A DNA stretch of 33,139 nucleotides from Romboutsia sp. (GTDB lineage Bacteria > Bacillota > Clostridia > Peptostreptococcales > Peptostreptococcaceae): contig JAGHEK010000036.1 in assembly GCA_017889265.1 (NCBI GenBank), positions 1-33,139 of the forward strand, written 5' to 3'. The notes beneath the pieces were generated by a model. That model ran no database searches. It was not told the origin of the DNA and was given only the letters and a program-made list of their open reading frames with translations. A program made the translations under genes and the position numbers. Positions 17,773 through 24,602 of the stretch are shown in pieces; within the stretch, counting starts at the first letter, position 1, and the number at the start of each line of letters is the position of its first letter.

Positions 17773-17802
17773 GAAGGAATACAAATAAAACCTGTCGAAT
17801 AA
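17773..17802 (+). promoter_or_regulatory. Sigma-H promoter of spo0A
   Basis: GAAGGAATA (17773-17781) fits the sigma-H -35 consensus RnAGGAwww, and GTCGAATAA (17794-17802) fits the -10 RnnGAATww, with a 12-bp spacer. Sigma-H transcription of spo0A is established in Bacillus and reported for C. difficile. The -35 begins two bases after the spoIVB stop. Confidence 0.8.
17793..17799 (+). promoter_or_regulatory. 0A box (Spo0A binding site) overlapping the spo0A -10
   Basis: TGTCGAA is an exact match to the core Spo0A recognition sequence. It overlaps the sigma-H -10 element almost entirely, implying autoregulation by Spo0A at its own promoter. Confidence 0.7.
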
Positions 17803-17885
17803 GTATTAAAGAAAACATGATAATAGGTTATAATAAATAAAAGTAGTATAAAATATTATTTTATTGTTAAATAGGGGGAATTATA

Positions 17886-18698
17886 GTGAATAACAAAATA
17901 AAAGTACTTCTTGCAGATGATAATAAAGATTTTTGTCAAGTATTAAAGGAATATTTAAGCAGTGAACAAGATATAGAGATTGTTGGAATAGCAAAAGATG
18001 GAATAGAAGCTTTAGATCTTACTAAAAAAACTATGCCAGATATAATAGTTCTAGACGTTATAATGCCGCATTTAGATGGGCTTGGAGTTTTAGAAAAATT
18101 AAATGAGTCTAATATAGCAAAAATGCCAAAAGTAGTAATATTATCGGCAGTTGGTCAAGATAAAATAACTCAAAGAGCTATTGATTTAGGGGCTGATTAT
18201 TACATAATAAAACCTTTTGATTTTTCTATATTTATAAATAGATTAAGAGAGCTTGTTTCGAATAAAGTTATAAATATAGAGTCAAAAGCAAAATCTCATC
18301 AAGATATACATATGAATAGAGGAGATTTTGTTAGAAATATAGGAAACATAGAGACTGAAATAACTAATATAATACATGAAATAGGTGTACCTGCACATAT
18401 AAAAGGATATCAATATTTAAGAAAAGCTATAAAAATGGTTATAGATAATATAGACCTTTTAGGAGCTGTTACTAAGGAATTGTATCCTAAAATAGCTGAT
18501 GAGTTTAATACTACACCAAGTAGAGTTGAAAGAGCAATAAGGCATGCAATAGAAGTAGCTTGGAGTAGAGGAAGTGTTGATACTATAAATCAACTTTTTG
18601 GTTATACTGTTCATAATATAAAAGGTAAACCGACTAATTCAGAATTTATAGCTATGATATCAGATAAGTTAAGATTAGAACATAGTATGGTTGAGTAA
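17886..18698 (+). CDS. spo0A: Sporulation master response regulator Spo0A
   Basis: Phosphorylated Spo0A binds 0A boxes and switches the cell into sporulation. The 270 residues contain an N-terminal receiver domain (about 4-125) with acidic pocket Asp11/Asp12, phospho-acceptor Asp57 in IVLDVIMP, Ser87 and Lys109 in IIKPFD, a short linker, and the C-terminal Spo0A DNA-binding domain (about 150-268) with the recognition helix region [17 protein letters not shown]. All key residues are present. The GTG start follows AGGGGG at suitable spacing. It has its own sigma-H promoter and a following hairpin terminator, so it is largely monocistronic. Confidence 0.99.
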   Translation: MNNKIKVLLADDNKDFCQVLKEYLSSEQDIEIVGIAKDGIEALDLTKKTMPDIIVLDVIMPHLDGLGVLEKLNESNIAKMPKVVILSAVGQDKITQRAIDLGADYYIIKPFDFSIFINRLRELVSNKVINIESKAKSHQDIHMNRGDFVRNIGNIETEITNIIHEIGVPAHIKGYQYLRKAIKMVIDNIDLLGAVTKELYPKIADEFNTTPSRVERAIRHAIEVAWSRGSVDTINQLFGYTVHNIKGKPTNSEFIAMISDKLRLEHSMVE

Positions 18699-18701
18699 AT
18701 A

Positions 18702-18738
18702 AAAGCCTTCTTAATAATAATTAAGAAGGCTTTGTTAA
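18702..18738 (+). terminator. Terminator hairpin after spo0A
   Basis: A perfect 14-bp stem (18702-18715 with 18720-18733) and a four-base AATA loop. The following T tract is short and interrupted, so termination may be incomplete. Confidence 0.8.
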
Positions 18739-18767
18739 TAGTTTGTATACTTGTTAGAGATAAAATA

Positions 18768-18797
18768 TTTCCTTTTATTTAAAAATAATGCTATAAT
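18768..18797 (+). promoter_or_regulatory. Possible promoter of the steA operon
   Basis: A perfect TATAAT at 18792-18797 stands about 25 bases before the steA ribosome binding site. The -35 candidate TTTCCT (18768-18773, 18-bp spacer) is poor. Confidence 0.4.
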
Positions 18798-18827
18798 TGA
18801 AAAAGAGTTTTTAAATGGAGGTATAAA

Positions 18828-19949
18828 ATGAATATCCAAGCACCTATAAAGGTTGACCGAAAGACAAAAAGGTTAGCTAAAAGGCTTAAGGGTGGAGAAA
18901 TAGCTGTAATAAACCACATAGATATAGATGAAGTTGCTGCTAATTCTTTAGTTGAAGGTAATATAAAATTAGTAATAAATGCATCAAAATCTATTAGTGG
19001 AAGATATCCTAACAAAGGGCCTGGAATATTAGTACAAAAAAATATATTAATAATAGATAACGTTGGAGAAGATTTATTTAATGAGTTAAAAGAAGATGAC
19101 ATCATACAAGTTATAGATGGTAAAATATATAAAGAAGATAAATTAATTGGTGAAGGTGAAGTATTAGACAAAGATAAAGTAGAAGAAAAAATAGAAAAAG
19201 CATATGAAAATATATCTGTAGAGCTTAGTAGGTTTATAGATAATACTATTGATTATGCAAAAAAGGAAAAAGGTTTTATACTAGGAGATATAGAAATACC
19301 TTGTGTTTCTACTAAATATGAAAATAAACACGTACTTATAGTAGTAAGAGGTCAAGATTACAAGGAAGATTTAAGTGCTATATTATCTTATATAGAAGAA
19401 GTAAAACCTATTTTAGTTGGAGTTGACGGTGGAGCAGATGCACTTCTTGAATTTGGATATAAACCTGATGTAATAGTAGGGGATATGGACAGTGTAAGTG
19501 ATGAAGCATTAAAAGATGCCAAAGAAATAATAGTTCATGCATACACAGATGGTAGAGCACCGGGACTTAAAAGAGTGCAGGATTTAGGGCTTGATGCGAT
19601 AGTATTTCCTGCTCCAGGAACAAGTGAAGATATAGCTATGCTTATAGCTTATGAATATAAGGCAGAACTTATAGTAGCTGTTGGAACGCATTCTAATATG
19701 ATAGACTTTTTAGAAAAAGGAAGAAAAGGAATGGCTAGTACATTTTTAGTTAGAATGAAAATAGGTTCTAAGCTTATAGATGCAAAAGGTGTAAATCTAC
19801 TTTACAGAAGTAAGTTAAAAATGAAATACATATGGGCATTAATTATTACTGCTATTTTCCCTATATTAATAGTGGTATCATTTACACCGAGTTTTAGACA
19901 ATTCATACAGTTGATGGAATTGAAATTAAAATTATTATTTCAATTTTAG
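18828..19949 (+). CDS. steA: SteA-like protein with thiamine-pyrophosphokinase-type domain and C-terminal membrane anchor
   Basis: A 373-residue protein resembling SteA, described in Corynebacterium as a septal protein acting with SteB in daughter-cell separation. Residues 1-165 form an N-terminal domain of unknown function. Residues about 168-310 carry the signature of thiamine pyrophosphokinase catalytic domains (VGVDGGADALLEFG 197-210, PDVIVGDMDS 213-222), although the location argues against a vitamin role. One membrane helix (about 335-352) and a short basic tail follow. GGAGG precedes the ATG. The gene pairs with the SteB-like gene 18 bases downstream, as in Actinobacteria. Its function in clostridia is, to my knowledge, not established. 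Confidence 0.85.
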   Translation: MNIQAPIKVDRKTKRLAKRLKGGEIAVINHIDIDEVAANSLVEGNIKLVINASKSISGRYPNKGPGILVQKNILIIDNVGEDLFNELKEDDIIQVIDGKIYKEDKLIGEGEVLDKDKVEEKIEKAYENISVELSRFIDNTIDYAKKEKGFILGDIEIPCVSTKYENKHVLIVVRGQDYKEDLSAILSYIEEVKPILVGVDGGADALLEFGYKPDVIVGDMDSVSDEALKDAKEIIVHAYTDGRAPGLKRVQDLGLDAIVFPAPGTSEDIAMLIAYEYKAELIVAVGTHSNMIDFLEKGRKGMASTFLVRMKIGSKLIDAKGVNLLYRSKLKMKYIWALIITAIFPILIVVSFTPSFRQFIQLMELKLKLLFQF

Positions 19950-19967
19950 AGTTAGGAGGCAATATTT

Positions 19968-20843
19968 ATGCATATAAATATGAAGTATTACGTTGTAAGT
20001 ATAGGGGCTATATTTATATCACTAGGAATAGGTATGTTAGTTGGATTTAATCTAAATTATGATCAAGAACTAACTAAACAACAAGAAGAGATGATTGGTG
20101 AATTAAATTTAAAATTTGAAGATTTAAGGGAATTGAATAATAAATTAGAAGATGATATAGTTTTAATAAACAATGAGTACGAAAATAGCATATCTTTTAT
20201 AAATTCAAATGTTGATAAAATAATAGAGGATAAATTATTAAACAAAAGTATTGGTATAATATCTACTAATCAAGATAATGATTTTAATCAAGAAATAGCC
20301 GATACTTTATCAAAATCAGGTGCAAATATAGCATTTGATATAGTTTTGCTTAATAATATATTTGAAGAAGAAAAATTAAAAGAATTGTCTAAAAACTTAT
20401 CTATGGAGTTTAAGTCGTCAAAAGACGTAATAAATTATATTGTTGAATGTTTAAAGACATCTGATGCAAAAAGTAATTTATCTAAATTACAAGAGTTTCA
20501 AATTATAAATATAAGAAGTATATCCGATAATTATGATTTTGAATCTATCGTATTAGCTGGTGGAAATAATGGCAAATTAAAAGAAAAATTATTCAATAAT
20601 TTAGATAAAAATATAATAGAAAAACTAAGAAGTGAAAATAAACATATAGTTGGTGTTCAAAGAAGTGATTCTAAGTACTCATATATAAACCTATATTTTA
20701 ATGAAAAGGTAACTTCTGTTGATAATATTGATGAGGGTATAGGTAAAATATCGATGGTTATGTTATTAGAAGATAGTAATATATTAGGTAAGTTTGGAAG
20801 AACTGAGGATAGTGATAATCTTATCCCTTATAAAAAACAATAA
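19968..20843 (+). CDS. steB: SteB/MctB-like single-pass membrane protein
   Basis: A 291-residue protein with one N-terminal membrane helix (about 5-27, then GFNLNYDQEL), a coiled coil (about 35-70) and an extracytoplasmic globular domain ending in a polar tail. This is the layout of the SteB/MctB family (annotated 'copper transporter' after mycobacterial MctB). Pairing with a SteA-like gene makes the SteB reading more likely than copper transport. AGGAGG precedes the ATG. The family assignment rests on N-terminal layout and neighbour, so it is less certain than that of SteA. Confidence 0.78.
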   Translation: MHINMKYYVVSIGAIFISLGIGMLVGFNLNYDQELTKQQEEMIGELNLKFEDLRELNNKLEDDIVLINNEYENSISFINSNVDKIIEDKLLNKSIGIISTNQDNDFNQEIADTLSKSGANIAFDIVLLNNIFEEEKLKELSKNLSMEFKSSKDVINYIVECLKTSDAKSNLSKLQEFQIINIRSISDNYDFESIVLAGGNNGKLKEKLFNNLDKNIIEKLRSENKHIVGVQRSDSKYSYINLYFNEKVTSVDNIDEGIGKISMVMLLEDSNILGKFGRTEDSDNLIPYKKQ

Positions 20844-20854
20844 AGGAGGTAGTT

Positions 20855-21538
20855 ATGGTAAGCATAATAATACCTGCATATAATGAGAAAGATAAAATTT
20901 TTTATACTTTAAATAATATAGTTGAAGTTGATGAAATAGACGAAATAGTAGTAGTCGATGATGGTTCAAGTGATAATACATTTGAAATTATAAAAAATAT
21001 AAAAAATGATAAAATAAAGGCTTTTAGATTAGAAAAAAATAAAGGAAAAGGATATGCATTAAATTATGGTTTAAAAAATGTAAATAAAAATGCCGATATA
21101 ATAGGATTTTTAGATGCAGATCTTGGAAAAACTTCATCAGAAGTTGTAAAACTTATAAAGCCCGTTTTAGATAATCAAGCTGATGTTAGTATAGCTAAAT
21201 TTCCTCCTGCTAAGAAAAAAGGTGGAATGGGATTTGTAAAAAGACTTGCTAAAGAATCAGTTTATGAAATGACAGGAAAAGAATTAGATGCAACATTATC
21301 GGGGCAAAGAATTTTCAAAAAAGAAGTTTTAGAAAAGTTCGATGAAATACCATACGGATATGGAGTAGAAGTTGGTATGACTATAGATATATTAAAACAC
21401 GGTTATAAAATAGTTGAAGTGTTAGTTGATATGATACATAGTGAAACAGGTAGAGATTTAAAAGGGTTTATACATAGAGGAAAGCAATATTATCATATTA
21501 AAAAAGTACTAAGAATAAAAAAGAAAGAATGGAGGTAG
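20855..21538 (+). CDS. Family 2 glycosyltransferase
   Basis: A 227-residue GT-A-fold glycosyltransferase. Visible are the nucleotide-sugar-binding start VSIIIPAYNEKDKI, VVVDDGSSDNT (about 30-40), the DXD-like LDADLG (about 87-92) and a later acidic region GYGVEVGM. There is no membrane helix, so it is cytoplasmic or peripheral. The organisation resembles dolichyl/undecaprenyl-phosphate sugar transferases but the substrate cannot be read. It lies 11 bases after steB and one base before the MraY-like gene, suggesting that the two act on a common lipid-linked sugar. Confidence 0.88.
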   Translation: MVSIIIPAYNEKDKIFYTLNNIVEVDEIDEIVVVDDGSSDNTFEIIKNIKNDKIKAFRLEKNKGKGYALNYGLKNVNKNADIIGFLDADLGKTSSEVVKLIKPVLDNQADVSIAKFPPAKKKGGMGFVKRLAKESVYEMTGKELDATLSGQRIFKKEVLEKFDEIPYGYGVEVGMTIDILKHGYKIVEVLVDMIHSETGRDLKGFIHRGKQYYHIKKVLRIKKKEWR

Positions 21539-21539
21539 T

Positions 21540-22346
21540 ATGTTAAGTATTATTTTATTCTTTATAGGATTTATAGGAACTTCTCTTATAATTCCTCTTT
21601 TTAAAAATCTTTTAGTTAGCAGTAATTTGGTAAGGTCAAACTATAAAGGTGAAAATATCCCTGTTAGTATGGGGATAGTTTTTTTACCTATGCTTATTTT
21701 AAATAGTATACTTTTAATTTATTTAACAGATGAAAATATTATATATACATATATGTTTTTGTTTGGGATAATGAGTATGTTTTTAGCAGGTGCATTAGAT
21801 GATATAATAGGAAATAGAGATGTTAGTGGACTTAAGGGACATTTTAAGAGTTTATTTAAAGGAAAACTAACTACTGGTGGATTTAAAGCATTATTTGGTG
21901 GGTTTGTAGGAGTTTTAATATCTATTTCTATATCAAAAAATATTATAGATATTATAATAAATACTCTTATAATAGCACTTTCTACTAATTTTATGAATCT
22001 TTTAGATTTAAGACCGGGAAGAGCTATAAAAGTATATTTACTTATAATTTTTGGTATATTTTTTAATGTTATAGAAAGTATTAAAGATATAATAATGCTT
22101 TTAGTTCCTAATGTTTTAGCTTATTTTAATTACGATTTAAAAGCTAAATCTATGATGGGAGATACTGGTTCTAATGTGCTTGGAATATCAATAGGTATAA
22201 TTTTTGTTATATCTTTTCCTCTAAATGTTAGAGTTTTTTGGCTTTTATTTTTAGTATTTATACATATCTTAACTGAAAAATACTCACTTACTAAAATAAT
22301 AGAGGGTAACAAATTTTTGAACTATATAGATAAATTAGGAAGGTAG
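21540..22346 (+). CDS. MraY/WecA-like polyprenyl-phosphate sugar-phosphate transferase homologue
   Basis: A 268-residue polytopic membrane protein (about eight helices), shorter than MraY or TagO (about 320-350). Retained family motifs: LDDIIG (Asp87/Asp88), Lys109 in GKLTTGG, NFMNLLDLRPGRA (Asn150, Asn153, Asp156) and MMGDTGSN (207-212). The C-terminal His-rich loop of MraY (HHHxE-type) is replaced by HILTEKYSLTK. Family members transfer a sugar phosphate from a UDP-sugar to undecaprenyl phosphate. The core catalytic Asp residues look intact, so an enzyme is likely, with unknown sugar. It starts one base after the preceding stop and shares its ribosome binding site region with that gene's 3' end. 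Confidence 0.85.
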   Translation: MLSIILFFIGFIGTSLIIPLFKNLLVSSNLVRSNYKGENIPVSMGIVFLPMLILNSILLIYLTDENIIYTYMFLFGIMSMFLAGALDDIIGNRDVSGLKGHFKSLFKGKLTTGGFKALFGGFVGVLISISISKNIIDIIINTLIIALSTNFMNLLDLRPGRAIKVYLLIIFGIFFNVIESIKDIIMLLVPNVLAYFNYDLKAKSMMGDTGSNVLGISIGIIFVISFPLNVRVFWLLFLVFIHILTEKYSLTKIIEGNKFLNYIDKLGR

Positions 22347-22348
22347 TT

Positions 22349-23425
22349 ATGCTAAGTAAAAAAATAGGTATAGTTAATAGGATAATAAGTTCTAATGATG
22401 AGATTGATGAGATTGAAGTTATTTTAAATAAAAATATACAAAAAGCATATAATTATAAAAAGTTAACTGGAAACTTAAAATTAAATGATACTGTATTATT
22501 AAACACTACTGCCGTAGAACTTAACTTAGGAACTGGTGGGTACCATTTTGTTATTGCTAATTTAGATAATTTAGAATCTAACTTTACAGAAGGTGGACAC
22601 ATAATGAAGTTAAGGTACACACCATTACAAATAAAAGTAGATGCAGTAGAAGAACAAGGAAGTATTTATCACGATAAAATAAATAATTTTGAAAGTTTAG
22701 AAAATATGCCAGTTGTAGTTGGAACTTTGCATAGTATGTTAACTCCTTTTGTGGCATCTTATAAAAGACATAACAAAGATAAAAAAGTAGTTTATATAAT
22801 GACTGACGGAGCATCTTTACCTATAAGTCTTAGTAAAACTGTAGATGAATTAAAAAATAAAGGTCTAGTTGATTACACTATAACTATTGGAAATGCTTTT
22901 GGTGGAGATTATGAATGCGTAAATATATATACTGCTTTAATAACTACAAAAGAAGTTTTAAAAGCAGACGTTGTATTCGTTAGTATGGGACCTGGTATAG
23001 CAGGAACTGGAACTAAATATGGATTTACAGGTATTGAACAAGGTGCTATACTTGATAGTATAAAAAAATTAAATGGTAGACCAATTGCGATACCTAGAAT
23101 AAGTTTTTCTGATAAAAGAAAAAGACATAAAGGAATATCTCATCATTCTATAACTGTTTTAAGTGAAATATGTAATGTAAATGTTGATATAGTAATTCCT
23201 ATATTTGAAAAAGAAAAGTTAGATTATATAAAAAGCCAAATAAAAGAAAATAACTTAGATAAAAAACATAATATTATTTACATAGAAAATAATAATTTAA
23301 AAGGTGATTTAGAGTATTTTAATCTAAAGGTTAAGAGTATGGGAAGATATTATGAACAAGATAGAGAATTTTTTGATGTATCAAGCTCGGTAGCTTATTA
23401 TATTAATAGTGGAGGTCTTTTATGA
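22349..23425 (+). CDS. DUF3866 family protein
   Basis: A 358-residue soluble protein I recognise as DUF3866 (from the repeated layout NTTAVELNLGTGGYHFVIAN, GGHIMKLRYTP and GPGIAGTGTKYGFTGIEQG). No function is established for the family and I see no known catalytic motif; Gly-rich segments (MGPGIAGTG) and conserved His (HHSITVLSE) could form a nucleotide or ligand site. No membrane segment is present. Its 3' end overlaps the Nudix gene by four bases (ATGA), indicating translational coupling. Confidence 0.82.
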   Translation: MLSKKIGIVNRIISSNDEIDEIEVILNKNIQKAYNYKKLTGNLKLNDTVLLNTTAVELNLGTGGYHFVIANLDNLESNFTEGGHIMKLRYTPLQIKVDAVEEQGSIYHDKINNFESLENMPVVVGTLHSMLTPFVASYKRHNKDKKVVYIMTDGASLPISLSKTVDELKNKGLVDYTITIGNAFGGDYECVNIYTALITTKEVLKADVVFVSMGPGIAGTGTKYGFTGIEQGAILDSIKKLNGRPIAIPRISFSDKRKRHKGISHHSITVLSEICNVNVDIVIPIFEKEKLDYIKSQIKENNLDKKHNIIYIENNNLKGDLEYFNLKVKSMGRYYEQDREFFDVSSSVAYYINSGGLL

Positions 23426-23955
23426 TATTAGAAGAACAGACTATAAGTAGTGATAGAATTTATAATGGGAAAAATATAAATTTAAGAATAGATACTGTAG
23501 AAACTAAAGATAAAGGTTATCAAAAAAGAGAAATAGTTGAACACGGTGGCGCAGTTGCTGTTGTTGCGATAGATTATGATAGTAAAATTGTTCTTATAAA
23601 ACAGTTTAGAAAAGCAGTAGAAGGAGTTATCTGGGAAATACCGGCTGGAAAACTTGAAAAAGGGGAAAGTCCAAAAGATTGTGCGATAAGAGAATTAAAA
23701 GAAGAAACAGGATATGTTGCAAGTGATATTAAATTTATAAACAAGTTTTATACATCTCCTGGATATTCTACACAAACGGTTTACATATTTTTAGCAAGAG
23801 GTCTTAAAAAAGAAGAACCTCAATTAGAACAAGGTGAAAACATACAAACGTATCTTGTTGATTTTGATGAAGCTTATAATATGGTTATAAAAAATGAAAT
23901 TCAAGATGCGAAAACTAATATAGGTATACTTCTTTCTAGAAATTTTTTTGATTAA
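23422..23955 (+). CDS. nudF: Nudix hydrolase, ADP-ribose pyrophosphatase type
   Basis: A 177-residue Nudix protein with a complete Nudix box (76-98): Gly, then Glu, then REL-x-EE-x-G in GKLEKGESPKDCAIRELKEE and following TG. Upstream KQFRKAVEGVIWEIPAG and downstream FYTSPGYSTQ are typical of ADP-ribose pyrophosphatases (YqkG/NudF) that hydrolyse ADP-ribose to AMP and ribose 5-phosphate. Bacillus carries the same gene close to spoIIM, xerD, deoB (drm) and punA, matching the order here. Its ribosome binding site (GGAGG) lies within DUF3866. Confidence 0.94.
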   Translation: MILEEQTISSDRIYNGKNINLRIDTVETKDKGYQKREIVEHGGAVAVVAIDYDSKIVLIKQFRKAVEGVIWEIPAGKLEKGESPKDCAIRELKEETGYVASDIKFINKFYTSPGYSTQTVYIFLARGLKKEEPQLEQGENIQTYLVDFDEAYNMVIKNEIQDAKTNIGILLSRNFFD

Positions 23956-23963
23956 AGAATAAT

Positions 23964-24005
23964 AAATCTCCTTTATACATATTAATTTAGTATAAAGGGG
24001 GATTT
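23964..24005 (+). promoter_or_regulatory. Hairpin with the spoIIM ribosome binding site in its 3' arm
   Basis: The 5' arm (23964-23978, ending TCCTTTATAC) pairs with 23990-24005 (GTATAAAGG then GGGATTT) around an 11-base AT loop, with a G-rich wobble/bulge position. The Shine-Dalgarno sequence of spoIIM (AAAGGGGG, 23994-24001) lies wholly in the 3' arm, and the ATG is at 24008. It may limit spoIIM translation, terminate transcription, or both; no T-run follows, so a plain terminator is unlikely. Confidence 0.6.
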
Positions 24006-24007
24006 AT

Positions 24008-24592
24008 ATGAGAAGAAGAAAAAATAAACTTGAAAAGATAAATAAAAGTATATTAATTATAGGTATTATTTTTATATTTTCTATTGTAGTTGGGAGTTTT
24101 TTAAATAAAATTTGGCCAAGCTATCAAAAAGAAATATTTTTAAATATATCACCTATGATTGATTACTACGATAGTAATTTGAATTTAAAATCTAATGTAA
24201 TAAATAATTTGAAATCGGATTTTTTACTTATTTTTATTATGAGTTTATCAACTCTTTTTGTTTTTACATTTCCTATTGCTATGATATTATTTATAATAAA
24301 AGGTATTTCTATCGGATACACTATAAATAGTATTATTTTGGCACTAAAAATAAAAAGTATAAAAATGATATTAGTAACATTTTCAAAAAATATAATAGTA
24401 ATACCGGGTACTATAATTCTTTTAATAATAGGTATTAACTATGCAAAAGAAGTTTTATTTCAAAAAAAGAAAAATATTTTACCATTATTTAATAGACATA
24501 TATTAAATATGTTGCTTTTGATTTTCGGAACAATTTTTGTACAGGCTATTATAAATTTTTTAATAACGAGTTTAATGAAAATGTTGGCTTAA
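24008..24592 (+). CDS. spoIIM: Stage II sporulation protein M
   Basis: SpoIIM forms, with SpoIID and SpoIIP, the engulfment machine that remodels septal peptidoglycan and lets the mother-cell membrane migrate round the forespore. The 194-residue protein has an N-terminal basic tail, a first helix (about 17-35), an extracytoplasmic stretch, and four further hydrophobic segments with the family's IKGISIGYT and IIVIPGTIILLIIG regions. In Bacillus it is under sigma-E. No promoter is obvious in the 52-base gap before it; the hairpin there covers its ribosome binding site. Confidence 0.93.
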   Translation: MRRRKNKLEKINKSILIIGIIFIFSIVVGSFLNKIWPSYQKEIFLNISPMIDYYDSNLNLKSNVINNLKSDFLLIFIMSLSTLFVFTFPIAMILFIIKGISIGYTINSIILALKIKSIKMILVTFSKNIIVIPGTIILLIIGINYAKEVLFQKKKNILPLFNRHILNMLLLIFGTIFVQAIINFLITSLMKMLA

Positions 24593-24602
24593 GGAGTCTT
24601 TA

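Noticed and set aside
18791-19171. 126-codon antisense frame within steA
   Set aside because: Long minus-strand frames are common opposite AT-rich genes. It has no ribosome binding site and its hydrophobic, Ser/Ile-rich composition is the mirror of steA codons.
18828-19949. Thiamine pyrophosphokinase
   Set aside because: The TPK-like signature covers only the middle of a longer protein with a membrane anchor and a SteB neighbour, which fits SteA rather than a vitamin enzyme.
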